Part shown: piece after piece, positions 26,685 through 39,900 of the stretch
Layout: the number at the start of each line of letters is the position of its first letter
Position numbering within the stretch: position 1 is the first letter of the stretch
Assembly: GCA_003991915.1 (NCBI GenBank)
Contig: RQTK01000097.1
Location: forward strand, 488,057 to 552,056
Reading direction: 5' to 3'
Length of the DNA: 64,000 bases
DNA from: Elysia chlorotica
Lineage: Eukaryota; Mollusca; Gastropoda; Plakobranchidae
Notes under the pieces: model-generated
Told to the model about the DNA's origin: nothing
The model's database searches: none
Seen by the model: only the letters and a program-made list of their open reading frames with translations
Program-made: the position numbers and the translations under genes

Positions 26685-27334
26685 GTCCCCCCCCCTAACC
26701 CCCATTCCTCATTTTTTACGACGAGCTTTGGTGTAAACAAAAACAAAATAATCTAAAAAATATAAATCTGCCTCTCGGCATAGCATGTATACTACATAAT
26801 GCACCACTAGAATCTGGTCCATAGCCACCGTAGGACAGGCAGCGTCGCTCAGACAACTCGGCAGTAGGCTCACTCGTTCCCCGTGTTTATGTTGGCCAAG
26901 CGATCTTGTTACAGATAGCCTTGAGTTACCCTTTTGATTAGAATCTTTTTCATGGTTTTTGTTTTGTTCGCGATTAAACCTGGCGGATAAACTGTTACCT
27001 TGTCAACCATCGACCAATGAACACCACTCTCCAATTCTCACATTTTACGGCTAGATTCTCCTAACCATGTAAACTACAGCGCTAAATTCTGTTTGAACCG
27101 ATGGAAATTATTGATGGGTGCTAAGCCTTGCCAAAATACATGACGGATTTACCTAGTAATCATCTCTTTCGATTTAAATCTTTTCCATAATTTATCATTC
27201 TGTAAGAGAAAACTGAAGTGTTCGCTTTTATTCGACGAAACCATTAGTTTCATATAATGAATTATTTTCTTCCCTACATAGAAAGCTGTAGCAAAACCGA
27301 AAGTTAAATGTGTTTTTCTAATACAGCTGCAGTG

Positions 27335-27853
27335 TGGGGCAGGTCTGTTGAGTGTTTCCTTGAAGTGCTCTGTCCATCTTACCCTCTGATATTCCTCGAT
27401 AGGTATCGTTCTTCCGGTCCCTGTCCATCTGGTCTCACAGAGGCATAATATCTTTAAGCTGTACCTGTTTATTTCTTGACATGCTTGTGCGTTTCTTCCG
27501 GTCTCATACATGGCTCTGATGCTCAAGGTCCCGATCATGGTCTTGGTCGCCAGAAGAGTTGTCGGCACACCGGCTTCCCTTGAGCTTTCACTGGTGCACG
27601 TCATAAGCTCTACAGGAGAAGGCTCCTCATCAAACAAGCTGGAGGTATGGATATTCGTTACGGTTTTTGCGAGACGGGGTTGTTGACCACGTGCCCAATC
27701 CCCAACCTGGAGGGCCAATGAGTGCTCTTAGTTTGGCCTCTACCTTTCGATCTACCTGGCTTGTGTGACCCTACCAAGAAACCAATCTCCAGCCAGCATA
27801 GCTCTAAAGGTCATTGAGGCACGTACGCTTCCCAACAAGCGGCAAGGTGTCAC
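27335..27853 (-). mobile_element. Internally deleted LINE (family A), 5' leader plus start of endonuclease domain
   Basis: The minus strand encodes the start of an AP-type endonuclease domain of a non-LTR retrotransposon. MIGTLSIRAMYETGRNAQ and KILCLCETRWTGTGR match the conserved IGTWN-R-MYE and LCETRW motifs. The catalytic Asn of the first motif is replaced (TLS for TWN); the Glu of CETRW is kept. Around 27385-27391 the frame jumps from EEYQ to RWTEHFKETLNRPAP, which in this family lies after the endonuclease and before the reverse transcriptase, so most of the endonuclease is deleted. Leader sequence to the right (to about 27853) matches the copy at 54983. It is non-functional and inserted antisense in the calbindin intron. 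Confidence 0.8.
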
Positions 27854-28179
27854 TCTTTCGGAATGAGAAAACCATAGCTGCATTTTTTTTCTACAAACAC
27901 TAATATTCTATATGATGTAGGCCTACTTTGAATAAAAAAAGTTATACACGTAAATAAAAAAAAAACTTCGAGGCAGACAATATTTTATGACTGTCACTGA
28001 TGCTTGTTAGTTATATTATTTTTCAAACTCTGCTATATTTGTCTAGATTTTTTATGTTCATTTGTTGTAAGTGTCAAAAGAGTGTAACACTGTTAGAGAA
28101 AAATGTGACAAATAATTTTTTTAGTTTGGAGTAATTGGATATTCTGTTGGGATCTGAACCAACATGATCCTCTGTCTAA

Positions 28180-28360
28180 TTAAAGGGATATCCCCTTACA
28201 TCCGGGCTTTAGCTTCGGATTTCTCCGACGGGAAGTCCGCGTCTCTCCCGAAGCTCCTGGAAAAACCAGAGACAGGGAAGCTAATTAGGTCCGCCGTCTT
28301 TGTCTCCGCTTACACCTATGTGATGGGGATGAGGCACTGCGGCGCTCTTTGGCCGTAGGT
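28180..28360. other. GC-richer island in the intron, unknown
   Basis: Contains GCTTCGGATTTCTCCGACGG, CTCCCGAAGCTCCTGGA and a TAATTAGG homeodomain-type site. It has an open 64-codon plus frame of no recognised family. A 20-base piece (28242-28261) recurs exactly at 30651-30670. It could be a regulatory element, old repeat or decayed exon. Confidence 0.35.
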
Positions 28361-29341
28361 CTATTTCCTTTCTCCCTCTCCATTCTTAGTTTGCGTGTAC
28401 GTCCTTCCTTTCAAGCAACGTCGTTATGGAGTTATAGACTTTCAACTTTAGTTAAATAAGTAACAGGCGAAGCTGCAGCTTCCACCTTCTTTAATAACCC
28501 TTCGTTTACTTTCGGATATCTATCTCTCCCTCTCTGTCTATATCATTGTGCGTTTTCTCTTTTTTCCTTTCTCTTTTTCTTCTTTCCATTGTGTCTCTAT
28601 ATTTCCTTTCTCCCCCTCCCTCCCTCAATCTCTACCGACTTTCTTTATTATTGCTCTTCTCTTCTCATTTTAACCAATATTTTTTTCAACACAACAGTTT
28701 TGATATCAAACATGATTTCGATTAACAGCGATGTCACACACAAAAAAACTATACTTTTAAGCTCGTTTCGTATGCCACTTTTTTAGAAGTTTATTTGATA
28801 TTTTTACAATTTGCTTATGCGCAGAGGCAAATATTAATTTTTCCGGATCTTACACCCAGTAATTCAAATCTAAGATTTCTCGAACAATCTTAGACAACGT
28901 AATTCGTCTGCCTACTTCCTTGTTTTATCGTATTTACCATCATTGCCATCACTGTTCAAATATCTCTAAAGCCAGTCGTGATTGGCATAATAAAGTTTTG
29001 GATCACTTAGAAAACCTTTTTGTACACGAAGGATACACTGACTCAATGTGCTCGTTTGAAAGGAACAAAATTCTCTTGAACATAGGCCGTCAATGTCATT
29101 TGTTTGACATGAACGTTGTTGAAGAAAAATGGCTGGTAAAATGAAAGGGATAATGAAGTAATAAAGTAGTTTGGTAGAGAGGGAGAAAGGGTAAAGTCGC
29201 CGAATTGAACAAAGGAAGCCTAGTTCTGTATATATGGGCTTACAGTGATCTTTTTCTTTTATATTTCATAAATTTAAGAATTGAGTTCAGAATTTAAGTT
29301 AAAGTTAAAGAATATTAATTTTCAGCTCCATCAGCCTTTAC

Positions 29342-29371
29342 AGGTTTTGGAGACTTTTGCCACACCATTAG
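29342..29371. repeat. 30 bp exact dispersed duplicate, first copy
   Basis: Starts AGGTTTTGGAGACTTTTGCC and ends ACACCATTAG; it recurs exactly at 30116-30145 with unrelated flanks. Confidence 0.9.
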
Positions 29372-30115
29372 TTCCGTGATATAGCTCACTTTGACTGTTA
29401 CGGAAAGTTGTGTCTGCTCGGAGGCTGCCCGATATTCTGGACGGCCTCACTTTAATACTAGAGGAACTGAAAAGCTTCGTTGACTTTGATGAAGTGGTGG
29501 TGGAAATTATAAAAGTGAACATCGTATTATTTCACGTTAACATTAAATGTTTCAACACGCGAAAGCGAAGGTGTATTTATATATTTATGCTGTTTTTAGG
29601 TAAGAAAATGGGAAACATTATTATGCGCGTGGATACCAAAGCCTCGTGTTAGATCCATCCTGAATAACAAAAATAGACCAATTCTGTTTAGTCTGAGCCT
29701 GTCTAAGCAGACCTGTGTTTATCTTGGCGCTAAGCTGTCGTCCTCATAGGCCTGCAACTCTGCAGAGGATGATTATAAACGTAACAAAGATATCACGTGG
29801 ACACGTTGAACAAGACATGTTCAAGTGTCTCTCCAAAGCTTGACTGGGGATTTCCTGAAAATGTCCGTCAAACAAAGGCAAACTAAATGTATGCTATTTA
29901 TTTCTGCCTAATATATGAACAAATCAATATTCTTTTAAATTATTAACTGCACGTTCGATATTTTGGAAAAACTAATTGTTATATTTTTACTATAATAGAA
30001 CACATACAGTTAGATCCATTTCTCCTGAAGTCAACAGCGGGTCAGTTGAGTTACAATTTACTTCTTTCAATCCCCAGTAGACTTCTCTGTATAGCCTTAT
30101 AAACTGTAACAATTG

Positions 30116-30145
30116 AGGTTTTGGAGACTTTTGCCACACCATTAG
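30116..30145. repeat. 30 bp exact dispersed duplicate, second copy
   Basis: Same 30 bases as 29342-29371. Neither side is extended by similarity, so it is a very short duplication or a remnant of a larger repeat. Confidence 0.9.
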
Positions 30146-32689
30146 GACATCTAACAAAATTCCAAAAATAATTTTATTTCTTTTTCGGTTTTGTTTTTTG
30201 TAGCATACTGTCGTGATTGAACTCGATTCATCCAGTTTCTATCCACATATTTTCTATAATGTAGGTGCCTATATATGATTGTAATGGCCTATGCTGATTC
30301 ATATTAAACATTAAAATGTTTCTTGTTCTTTTCACATCTTTATGATTATGCGTTAGAAAAGTAATTGCTTTCTTCGTTGATTACGTAATTTAATGTCATG
30401 CATCGTTCTTTAGTTTGTCTATGGCTTTGACAAATATTGACTTTATGCTGATTGCCTTTTCTGGCCTCCTTTTTTTTTTTAACCATCTCTAGATGAAGCG
30501 CCAGTGCTATTGTTTTCATGATTAAATTTCAAACTTGAAATGAATATCTTCCTGCAGAGAATAGCTTGATACCAAAATTGTGTGTTTGTTTACAATAGAT
30601 CGCCAGCGGCTGCTGTTTTTTTTGTCGCTTTAAACAGTTGCATTCTACAGTCTCTCCCGAAGCTCCTGGAGTTTTTTGCACGATTTCCTACTACGAAATG
30701 AAGATTCTTGACAGCTTTTAGGAGAATTTCCCATAATTCTCATTACTTTAGATATCAAGGTCTAACCATAATTTAGTGGTTTGCTGCATATATGAATGTC
30801 TGTAAACACGCAAATGGTATTAAAAGTTACTCTGCACAATGAGCAAGCAACTGGAAATCACAATAGTGAGATCAGGGCTATAAGTATATGGCTGCTAGCT
30901 GGATGAAAATAACATTGGTAGAAAAAATTAATTTAACATTTCCTAGTTTAATTTTCTTTCACCGTAATGTACCTTGAAAATATAATGTGTCTGAAAATAC
31001 CCCAAATTAGCTTATAGTAATCCAGCACTCAGTTGTCCGGATTGGAAGTTCTCTACCTCCTGACTCCCATTACCTCACAAAAAGAGTTGATTGCTTGCGT
31101 CTTTAAATTGAGCTGAAGACTTGGGCGAAATTGCTATCAATTGAAGAAGATTGAATCCACATCTTATGGAGGCAACACTTTATCGTATTACGTTATAGAA
31201 GAAAACCGGCTCAATCTTTTCCTAAGATTGGATTATTTCACTCAAGAAAATTCTAACTACGTTTTCATCATGTTTGTGCTTTTACTGTTTATGAAGAAAC
31301 CAGTTAATAAATTTGCTTCGACTCTGAACTGTTGATTCTTTCTTTTGCCGTGGAATTGTTTCTCTTCTGTACAATTTCAGGAAAATATGGTGTATCTGAG
31401 ATGAGGGATTTATAATGTGTAAGAGACATAATGATTCAATAATATAAAATGAAAAAAAAAACGTTTGCTTTAGTGACTGTGCTTTGACAGAATAGATTTA
31501 TGTCAATTCAAGAGATCCTGTGAAAATAGCACTAACTTTATAAGCTTTACCTTTGGACGGCATACAATTTACTGATTATTCTCCACCACTCTCGACTCTT
31601 TTTTCTTTATCAAAGTCAACTATAGAAATGGTATGTCACAGTGCATGCGGTGGCATTGTTCACTGTTCTAACTTTACCGCCAATGTTGAGTTAAAATAAT
31701 TATTATGAACACCACTATTCTTTGTTTCCGAAGGTTTTTTCAATCATACTAGTTTCCAATGAAAAGTAAAATACGGTATGAGATTTATGAAAGTTTCCTT
31801 CTGTGCGTTAAGCTGTCAAAGCTGTCAGCGAGTCCTCTAGAGGTGCATGCGTATAATAAAATCCTATGATTTAAGGCGGATGAAAACAGTAGTTCGAGAT
31901 GAAAACACAACACAATTTCTTTGAAGTGCTGAAATCTTAATGAACTTCTTTCACGCACCTTAGAATGTTTCTGTAACAAAAGAAAGTCAATCCTTTTTTC
32001 TTTTAAAAGTATTTTAACAAGTTCAATCGTTGAATTGTTTTCTAAAATGAAGTTTGTGGTGCGCAATCGCTCAGACTTGTGTCGCTGCGGCCGCGACTCT
32101 GCAGGTTTAACTTGAAGTCTGCACGCACTTAGCACCACACGACTGAGCACGAGCGTTTTTTTCTTTATTAATGACATCGCCGTATGCATCGTATGTTATG
32201 TTGTAAAATGACGCGCATACTAATTAGGGTAGAAAGAATGGTGTAAAAAGAATGAATGAATCCGTAAATGAAGAAAAAACCCATAAAGATACAATATATT
32301 TGAGTAGAAAAATCGAAGACAGATTTTAAATAGAGCAATGATGTATGTTCGGATTGTTATGTAATCAAGGAGAATAATAAAAGTGATAAACAGATGGGCG
32401 AACGAAATAATAGATGACAGAACTTTCATTAAGATCGCGCAATCCAGAATCCCGGAAACCTTATCGTGACAGAAAAGTTATATTTCTTTGTTATATCAAG
32501 CGGTATTTTTGTCTTCGTACAAATGAATATTTGGATATAATTGGAATTGCATATTCATGGCACTTGTTTGCCTACAAGGCGGAATTAATTTTCCTGATAA
32601 GAAAATTGCAAAACTGTTTAATTATTTATCAAACTGTACGTTTATATTAGACTTAAATTGTGTAGGAATTACAACACAATTGATTTGGT

Positions 32690-32840
32690 TCTACCGTTTT
32701 CGATACATATGGCTATAGTTACGAGAGACGGATAACTGACAAACGCACTTCGGTCACAGCCTGTCACATTGTTCCACACTGACCCAACCAGTAGAGAACA
32801 AGGCGCCCAGATTGGTAATCGAATCAGTGACTTCACAAAT
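32690..32840 (-). repeat. SINE family 1 body, head missing or degraded
   Basis: On the minus strand TCTACTGGTTGGGTCAGTGT matches the body of the copy at 39677-39900. The tRNA-like head to the right is degraded. Ends are approximate. Confidence 0.55.
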
Positions 32841-33309
32841 AGCTATCAGCACCCTCCCTTAAAACCAGCTCCTCCCCTTTTTCATAAAATTAAATCCCTC
32901 GGCAACCTTATTTCATGGTGTGACTTTGAGCCAGGCAAGATTAAACTGCTAAATAAAAATAGCATAATCATGAATTAATGAAACAGATAAAATGCATTTG
33001 TTCTATTTAATTTTATTTTGATTGTTTTCAGGTTTTAATCAGGCTATTTACCTGCCTTTCAATCTGTAAACCTGTCTTACTCCTTCTTTTATCCCAATAA
33101 TATCTTCTTGTGTTTTAAGTACACATCATGCCTATATCTTAAGTCGTGTTGTAAGCTTACCTCAACGTTGTACTTTCGAGCCAAGTGTATTAGTACGTGT
33201 CTATGTTTCTCTCCGACTCGCCATGCCTACTCTAACCACCTTCATGACTCGGGCAGCCGACAGCACTGGACGATGTATTCATTGTATTCTGTAATCTAAC
33301 TGCCATTGA

Positions 33310-33520
33310 TCCAGCTACAGCGTGTCATTCCACGAGCTGTCCCTGTTCACCAAACCGTTTGCCTCTCCCGGATGTAAAATCTGGGCCATTCTGATGGCCT
33401 GCTCGAGGCAGGAGCTAGTCCAATCTGATTCCGAGATTAACCAAAGTCAGAAACTAATTAACCAGTGGACGGATGTCAATACGGCGGGTATGGTGGAGAT
33501 GAACGAGCAGTAAAAGATCG
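33310..33520. other. GC-richer island in the intron, unknown
   Basis: A 63-codon open plus frame (33322-33513) with no recognised domain. The stretch carries CTAATTAACC and GATTAACC motifs. It could be a regulatory element or decayed sequence; no splice-site pair was found that would fit the calbindin phases. Confidence 0.3.
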
Positions 33521-34796
33521 GCAGATCACTCATGCATGAGCAGAGTTGTTGTTTGGCGTTGTTGCGTTTTTCTTTCTTTCTTTTTTTCTGTTTTATATGT
33601 TAGAATCAATGGTGTAGTATCAAATCTGCGAACTTCACTCACGTTTTGGTACACTCTAAACTAAACAGATGTGATATTTGAATAGTAGAGCCCTTCGGTA
33701 CAGTATAATCTGACGTTTAATTAAAATCATACAACGAGTGTAATGTGGAAAGAATTCAGGGTGTTTTAGACACAAGACTTAGACAGTTAGCAACATATTG
33801 ACATGCTGCTAACTTGAAATAAAATAACTTGTTCTTGTAGTTTGCTAAGTTCGTATCAGACGTTTTGACAATGGTCTACGGTAACACCTGAGTACATCTG
33901 CGATCTAGGCTGATAACAGTAATGGCTACACGTGCAATTCATAGTGCGTGAAATGTTATTGCGCTATGAATGAGTTGTTGATTATTTATCGATTCTGTTA
34001 CCGTTCCCCGTACACCTGTAACAGCAAAACGTTGCAGGGTGTCATGGTGGATTAACTATTTGTTTCTCCTTTTGCACTGCTTGGTCATGATTTTTTTATG
34101 TGAGTTCTTTACATAAAAAATGTGAAAGTGTGCAATCATAAAATAGGTGTAGGTGCACCAATAAACCTAAATTTTACCTAGGAGTTCATACTTTTTGCAA
34201 TGAATTTTGCTGAAAGCAAGAAGACTTAATGTGGTAGATTTGGCATAGGTTTAGTGAATCGTTTAATTTCTTTGAAAACCAACGAGCTTCATTTGTAATG
34301 AGTTCCCCCAAAACGTCATCCATTATTTCTTCTGGTGCTGTACATTGATCTACCGATTCAACTTAGAAACATAATTTAAAGTACCTAAATATGGATTTTG
34401 CGCTATTTTATACGTATATAAGGTGGGTGTATGATTTCATGAATCAACCATCACCAAATTTAGCCAAACATTCTGCAAACATCACTGTTCTTTTGCTGCT
34501 AGCGTTCAGAATTTGTATGGATTTTTATTTTTTAGTTACAAAAATACTTATTTTATAAAAAACCTTTTTATGAACAGTCTGGGGATTAGCCACCAGTACA
34601 TACTTCATATTTGCACTGGAGCCAACGCCAGGCCATTTTGTTTCGAACAAGAAATCTATCACTTAAAGAAGTCTCAAAATATTAATATTAAATGTAAAAA
34701 TTACAAAGAGGCAGTAGCCGTCACACACTTTTTTGTTTGATTGCATTATACTATATGCTATGTTAATGGTTTTACTCCAAATAGATGTATCCCGCA

Positions 34797-34920
34797 AAAA
34801 ACACAAAAAACAACAACAACAAAAACAACAAAAGAAACAACAACAAAAAAAAAAATCAAACAATTATAAAAAAAAACAACAACAAACAAATATAACCCCC
34901 CTAAAAAACAAAACAAAACA
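34797..34920. repeat. A-rich (CAA)n-type tract
   Basis: Interrupted CAA/AAC/AAAAC low-complexity DNA. It produces Lys/Gln-rich frames that are not genes. Confidence 0.9.
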
Positions 34921-35604
34921 TCAGCAGCAAACAATCAGACTGTTTATTTCAACTGGGAAACACTGCTCTCCTTTTAATACATTTATTTGAGCTCATAAGC
35001 CCATGAATCAATGCAACACTGCATTTTGCTCTTGGAAAAAAGGAATAACTTGGAAACCAATCATTTTGCATATTTTGAAGTAAGACTTAATGTCAAACGG
35101 CGTAGTTGAATTCTATATGATTAGCTGAGATGGTTAACGCCGCTCCAGCAAACTATTGCCCTTTCCACTCTGCGAGGTTGCTGTATTGATCAGCGGGCAG
35201 ACGCAATTCGTCCATTCACGTTGCTCCCTGGATTAGCCTCAAGGCTACTCCGTCTGTTCTATGCCCGACGCATCGGTGAGAGAAACAAAACGAGCAAAGA
35301 TTGACATAAGAATTTCTCCGCTGAATGTTTTTAACAGGGAAACTGCTTTTAAAATCTTAGCTAAACTAATTTTTGTTTTGTGCAACAATCAAATCAATGC
35401 CCTGAATCACCGAGAACTGAAACAAGTGGGTATTTACATAATGGCATTACCCCTCATTTGCAAAAAAAAAAAATGTTTTAATATTTTTGAAAATACAGCA
35501 TTTTTCATCGTCATTATTTGTGAATTTTCGTAATACTTGCTGTGGCGATTTTAATAAAAAAATTTAAAGCTGTGGCTGAGTGTATATTTTGTTGCTCTAA
35601 TTGA

Positions 35605-35647
<43 letters not shown>

Positions 35648-35674
35648 ATTGTTGTTGTTGTTGTTGTTGTTGTT
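35605..35674. repeat. (TTG)n microsatellite
   Basis: About 22 units of TTG with one ATT interruption, followed at 35701 by a C-rich run. Confidence 0.96.
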
Positions 35675-36739
35675 TTTGAAGATCAATTTTTATTGTTAAC
35701 CCCCCCCTCCCCCCTTCCGAACTTTTATGACAACCATTGAGTTATCAAAACAATAAGTTAGGTGAGTGAGAACAAAAGTAGACCTTTAACACTCGAGCTA
35801 CACAGGAGATATCTGCCTCGGTTATCGCCAGCTACAAATGCGCCAATAGAGGATTATCGATAAACTCAGCTAAGGAATACTTGCTTAAACATTAAATAAT
35901 TAGTTGGTTTTTAAGTAATGAGATGAGAGGCAAATAATGGGTTACATTTGATTGCCATGTAAAGAACTTAAATTCAATTTGCCATTAGCCTGTTAGATAG
36001 AAAGGAATTAAATGTTGTAGGAGCACCGATGGCTTGTGTTGCGAGGTACACGGGTATCACACCTTGTTACAAGTTCTGGAGAGCGAAATATTATTTTATT
36101 AGAATCACAATTTCATTTAGACCAACAACGGGTTACGTTCATGATATTGAAGCAACCATGTCAGTGACATGAAACCAAACATGCATAGACTTCAAAATAA
36201 CCAAGGGTTTTTAATGTTAAATAGGTTTTCCAAAACTTACGACTTGTGAGTTAAAGCTCCTCGATACCTTAATTATTAAATTTACAAAAGGCTGCTCTGA
36301 TACTTAGCTCATGTTAAGTCAGAACATTATTGCATAATGTTACTGGAAGTTCATGTGTGGAATTATTTACAATTAGATTTCATTACTTAACAAAAGTGGG
36401 TCTTCTTTGCTTGTTATGAAAAGAAACAGTATTAAAAAAAACATGACTCTAGTGTTATTCATGATTCCGTCAATTTTAGATTTTAAAACCGACCCTGGTC
36501 GAATTAGACACCATTGTATGTATTCGGAATGTTTATAAAAATTCAAATAAAGCAATAGATACTGTGAATAAACATTAGTTATGCAGTCCAAAGTACCTGA
36601 GACTGACGTCAATATTATAAAATATAACCTCATATCGCTAAACTGATTTTTACTTTATCGTGTCAAAGGAGTTTGGAATGATAATTTAAAACATTTAAAA
36701 ATTACGGAACGCTTTCTTGTCACCACGGCCCTTTAGGTT

Positions 36740-37093
36740 GTCTCCACAGCATGGTTATTTCTATTTTGAGTTCGCTTCTTTTACTTCCAGTGATTTTACA
36801 GCAGTTCATATCCTCTAATGCTACTGCTTGAATAACGGATCTTTGATGTTATCATACCTGAACACTCAATAGAGAACAGGGCGTGATTGGAGATGACACT
36901 TGGGAGTGAGTGGCGATGAAGCGATCCCTCCGCCCAAGATCCTCTCACAGAACATGTGACGGGGTTCCTCAGAGAGATAAAGGAGTCACCGTTGCTACTA
37001 GTATAATGCATTAAATGCCTTAGGACATCAAGGGCACAACATAGCCGTTACCGTGCTGACGTGCCGTAAAACAAACTCACTCACTCACTCACT
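36740..37093. repeat. Probable dispersed repeat ending in (CACT)n
   Basis: The right end reads GCTGACGTGCCGTAAAACAA followed by CACT/ACTC repeats. A related GTTGACGTGCCGTAAGCAGA occurs near 4925-4944, so the motif is dispersed. The left limit is uncertain. Confidence 0.35.
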
Positions 37094-37449
37094 CCTCCGT
37101 TCCAAGCTGGACACGCTGATGACAAAATGCTGCGCTGCAATTGATTTCGTCGATCAGACTGTGATGCACTTAAAAAAGGGCCATTTTTGGGTATTCGGAA
37201 ATGTGTAATACAACGCATTATTTCTGCATTATTCCTTTTTTTATCGTCATACTCGTCCCCCTCGCTTCCTCCCTTCTTTTTTCCTTGTCCATTGAGCTTA
37301 CCACGCCTGGACATTAAAGATACATGAAGAAAACAGAACAGGCGGCAGAAAGAAGTATGCAGAGAATATTTTCTAATGGTATTACCAAGACAAATCTGGC
37401 CCTTAGATTCACCACAGTCATGTAGTTCGTTTATCGCCCTGTACAGAAA

Positions 37450-37680
37450 CTTTCAGAGATGTTAGTTTGTTATAATTATAGGCTATATTTTGGACGTGCC
37501 TCAGGACTAACGTCTATCAGTTTTACGAGCTGCCACACAAGACGGGGAGACCTGGACTCGTGTCTCACCCGGGGACTAAATATATCAAAAATATTGTTAC
37601 CGATCGTAGGGGTTCGAACCGCGGAGCTTCCAATCTGGAGATCAACAATCAACCACTTGAGCCAGTTCCCCCCACATTCA
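37450..37680 (-). repeat. tRNA-derived SINE, family 2, well-preserved promoter
   Basis: The minus strand has A-box CTGGCTCAAGTGG (about 37652-37664) and a perfect B-box GGTTCGAACCCC (about 37609-37620). The body to the left includes GGACGTGCCTCAGGACTAAC and ACACAAGACGGGGAGACCTG on the plus strand, shared with the 882 bp duplication (CACGACACAGGGCGGGGAG). It lies antisense to the calbindin gene. Confidence 0.75.
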
Positions 37681-37817
37681 GAGAGATACAGGATGAATTT
37701 AAAGCTCTAAAAATAGTGCATCATAATGAATGAACGTAGACAGAAAGATGAAACGATATATTATAAATAGATAGATAGAAAGATGAAACGATATATTATT
37801 TAAATAGTAAGATAAAC

Positions 37818-37820
<3 letters not shown>

Positions 37821-37892
<72 letters not shown>
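37821..37892. repeat. (GATA)n microsatellite
   Basis: About 18 units of GATA, preceded by a roughly 35 bp tandem duplication containing AGAAAGATGAAACGATATAT (about 37742-37805). Confidence 0.97.
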
Positions 37893-38721
37893 TACATTAG
37901 TAATAGGACAAATAGACTGAAAGTTATCGAGGGAGATGGATAGACAGAGAGACACACACACAAAGACAGAGAGACAGGCAGACAAAGAGATGAAAAGTGG
38001 CAGTGACAAGTAGTGAGATAGATAAACAGAGAGAGCCAGATGCAGAGATAGAAAAGGCACCCAGACATACAGACCAACAGACAGAGACACAGAAAGAGAG
38101 AGGCAGGCAGATAGTTGTAGACTCACACAAGAGAAGAGGACACCTAACGTTAAGGCAAGCAATTGCCAAATAATCCGTTTAAAACAGAATAACAGCACAC
38201 GAATATTGATTGTACAGAGTCCAAGCGGCGCCGAAAAACATTAGTGGATTGCCTCTCGATATTCTTCCAAACGTTTCTAAAGTAGATTTTACCGTGAAAT
38301 TCTTCTTCTTTTCCTCTCCCTTTTACCACCTATTATCTCTCATGTCTCCATTGCTTTTCCCTCTCTCCCTCCCATATAAGGGACTGCAATATCCATTAAC
38401 CACAGTCATAAAGCCTTTGTTAGAAAGTTTTTGTATAAAAAGAATCGTTAATGCAATAACTGGAGAGGCTAATCGACAGCGAAACCTTATGATTGCATCT
38501 GAAAAATACTAATCACAATATGTCAGGTGCGCTAGGGAATTTGTGTCCATGGGAAAGCTAGTATATTGATCTTTTTGTCTGTTTTGCTTCATCGTTAAAA
38601 CAAGAAATAACTTCATTTGATGAATAATGCTCGCATCGTTACAATCAAACAAATTCAAAAGAGCGATACGTTAGAATTAGTAAAATAACAACGTGAAAAC
38701 GTTTGAGCGCTCTTATTTATA

Positions 38722-38903
38722 TTGAAACAATATTAATCATCGATCCGTCAGTGTTTTTAACCAAATAAAGAGAGTTGGTGGATTTTTTCGGATGAAATGT
38801 TTAAAATATTTTTTGAAACAATATTAATCATCGATCCGTCAGTGTTTTTAACCAAATAAAGAGAGTTGGTGGATTTTTTCGGATGAAATGTTTAAAATAT
38901 TTT
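38722..38903. repeat. 91 bp perfect tandem duplication
   Basis: Two head-to-tail copies (38722-38812 and 38813-38903), each starting TTGAAACAATATTAATCATC. No difference is visible by eye. Confidence 0.95.
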
Positions 38904-39077
38904 AATCTTATCAAAAATGTCTCGAATTCTACAACTGTAGCTCATGGTAATCTATGAAAATTACTTAAGTTATGATAAATTCTGTAATTCTGCATTCCAA
39001 AGATGTTTTACGTTTATTAACTCATTCTTCTGTTTAGGCTGAAGAAAAAAACTGCAGAGGTAGATTGAAAGAGAGAT

Positions 39078-39081
<4 letters not shown>

Positions 39082-39134
<53 letters not shown>
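39082..39134. repeat. (GA)n microsatellite
   Basis: About 52 bases of GA; an AT-repeat of about 14 bases lies nearby at 39309-39322. Confidence 0.96.
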
Positions 39135-39136
<2 letters not shown>

Positions 39137-39676
39137 GCATGTGTGTGCGTGTCTGTGAGAAAGAGAGAGAGATAAGCTCTAAATTGTAAAGGAGTCATGT
39201 ACAGCAAACTAACAAAGAGCAGTAATGCATTTGATTATTTTGTCCAATATTATATTTTTTGTTGAACAACAAAGTCTCTTGATTGGCAACATGGTATTAA
39301 CAGCAGGCATATATATATATATAGGGTTTAACTAAAATAATCTGCGCTTATTCTTTCACAACGAGGCAGTTTTGTATCTATTGAATTCAATATTGTTTCC
39401 CCTCACCCTAAAAGCCGGCATTGTGCACTGCTATCGACAGAGACAATGGTCACACTGCGTAGGCACCTGTTTACTCGGTCATAATCATTTTAAATACAAG
39501 AGAATGAAGAAGTGTTATTTTGTTGCGCATTTTCGAGAGACACAAATTGTTAGCTTCCTGAAAATGTTATCTGTGCAGCAACAGCAATTGCTATCCAACT
39601 TGGATGTGGATGACTTAGTTGTTGGTGTAACTGTAAGCTACTGTAACTGGTTTTACCGAAAGGAGTAAAGGCCGCA

Positions 39677-39900
39677 GGGCGGCGAGGTGGCTCAATGGTG
39701 GTACACCTCACGTCTTCTAATCGAGAAGTTTCTGGTTCGATCCCTGTTCGGATCGCCATACTTTCTACTGGTTGGGTCAGTGTCAGTATCTGACCAGCAG
39801 AGTAACGGATCACGGTATTCTCGCTCCGTGTCACAGTGGCTGCACGCAAAACCTAGTTGCTAACGTTCAACGGTAAGAAAGCAACGAACCAACCAACCGA
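39677..39900 (+). repeat. tRNA-derived SINE, family 1, best copy
   Basis: Plus-strand A-box GTGGCTCAATGG (about 39687-39698) and B-box GGTTCGATCC (about 39734-39743) have tRNA-like spacing. They are followed by a body with CTACTGGTTGGGTCAGTGTC and a 3' end of AACCAACCAACC. Related copies are at 4470, 18555 (plus) and 32690 (minus). This copy can serve as the reference for the family in this window. Confidence 0.8.

Noticed and set aside
37600..37670. Possible tRNA gene on the minus strand (good A and B boxes)
   Set aside because: No complete acceptor stem or proper arm pairing was evident, and a shared SINE body adjoins it, so it is called a SINE. A tRNA covariance-model scan would settle it.
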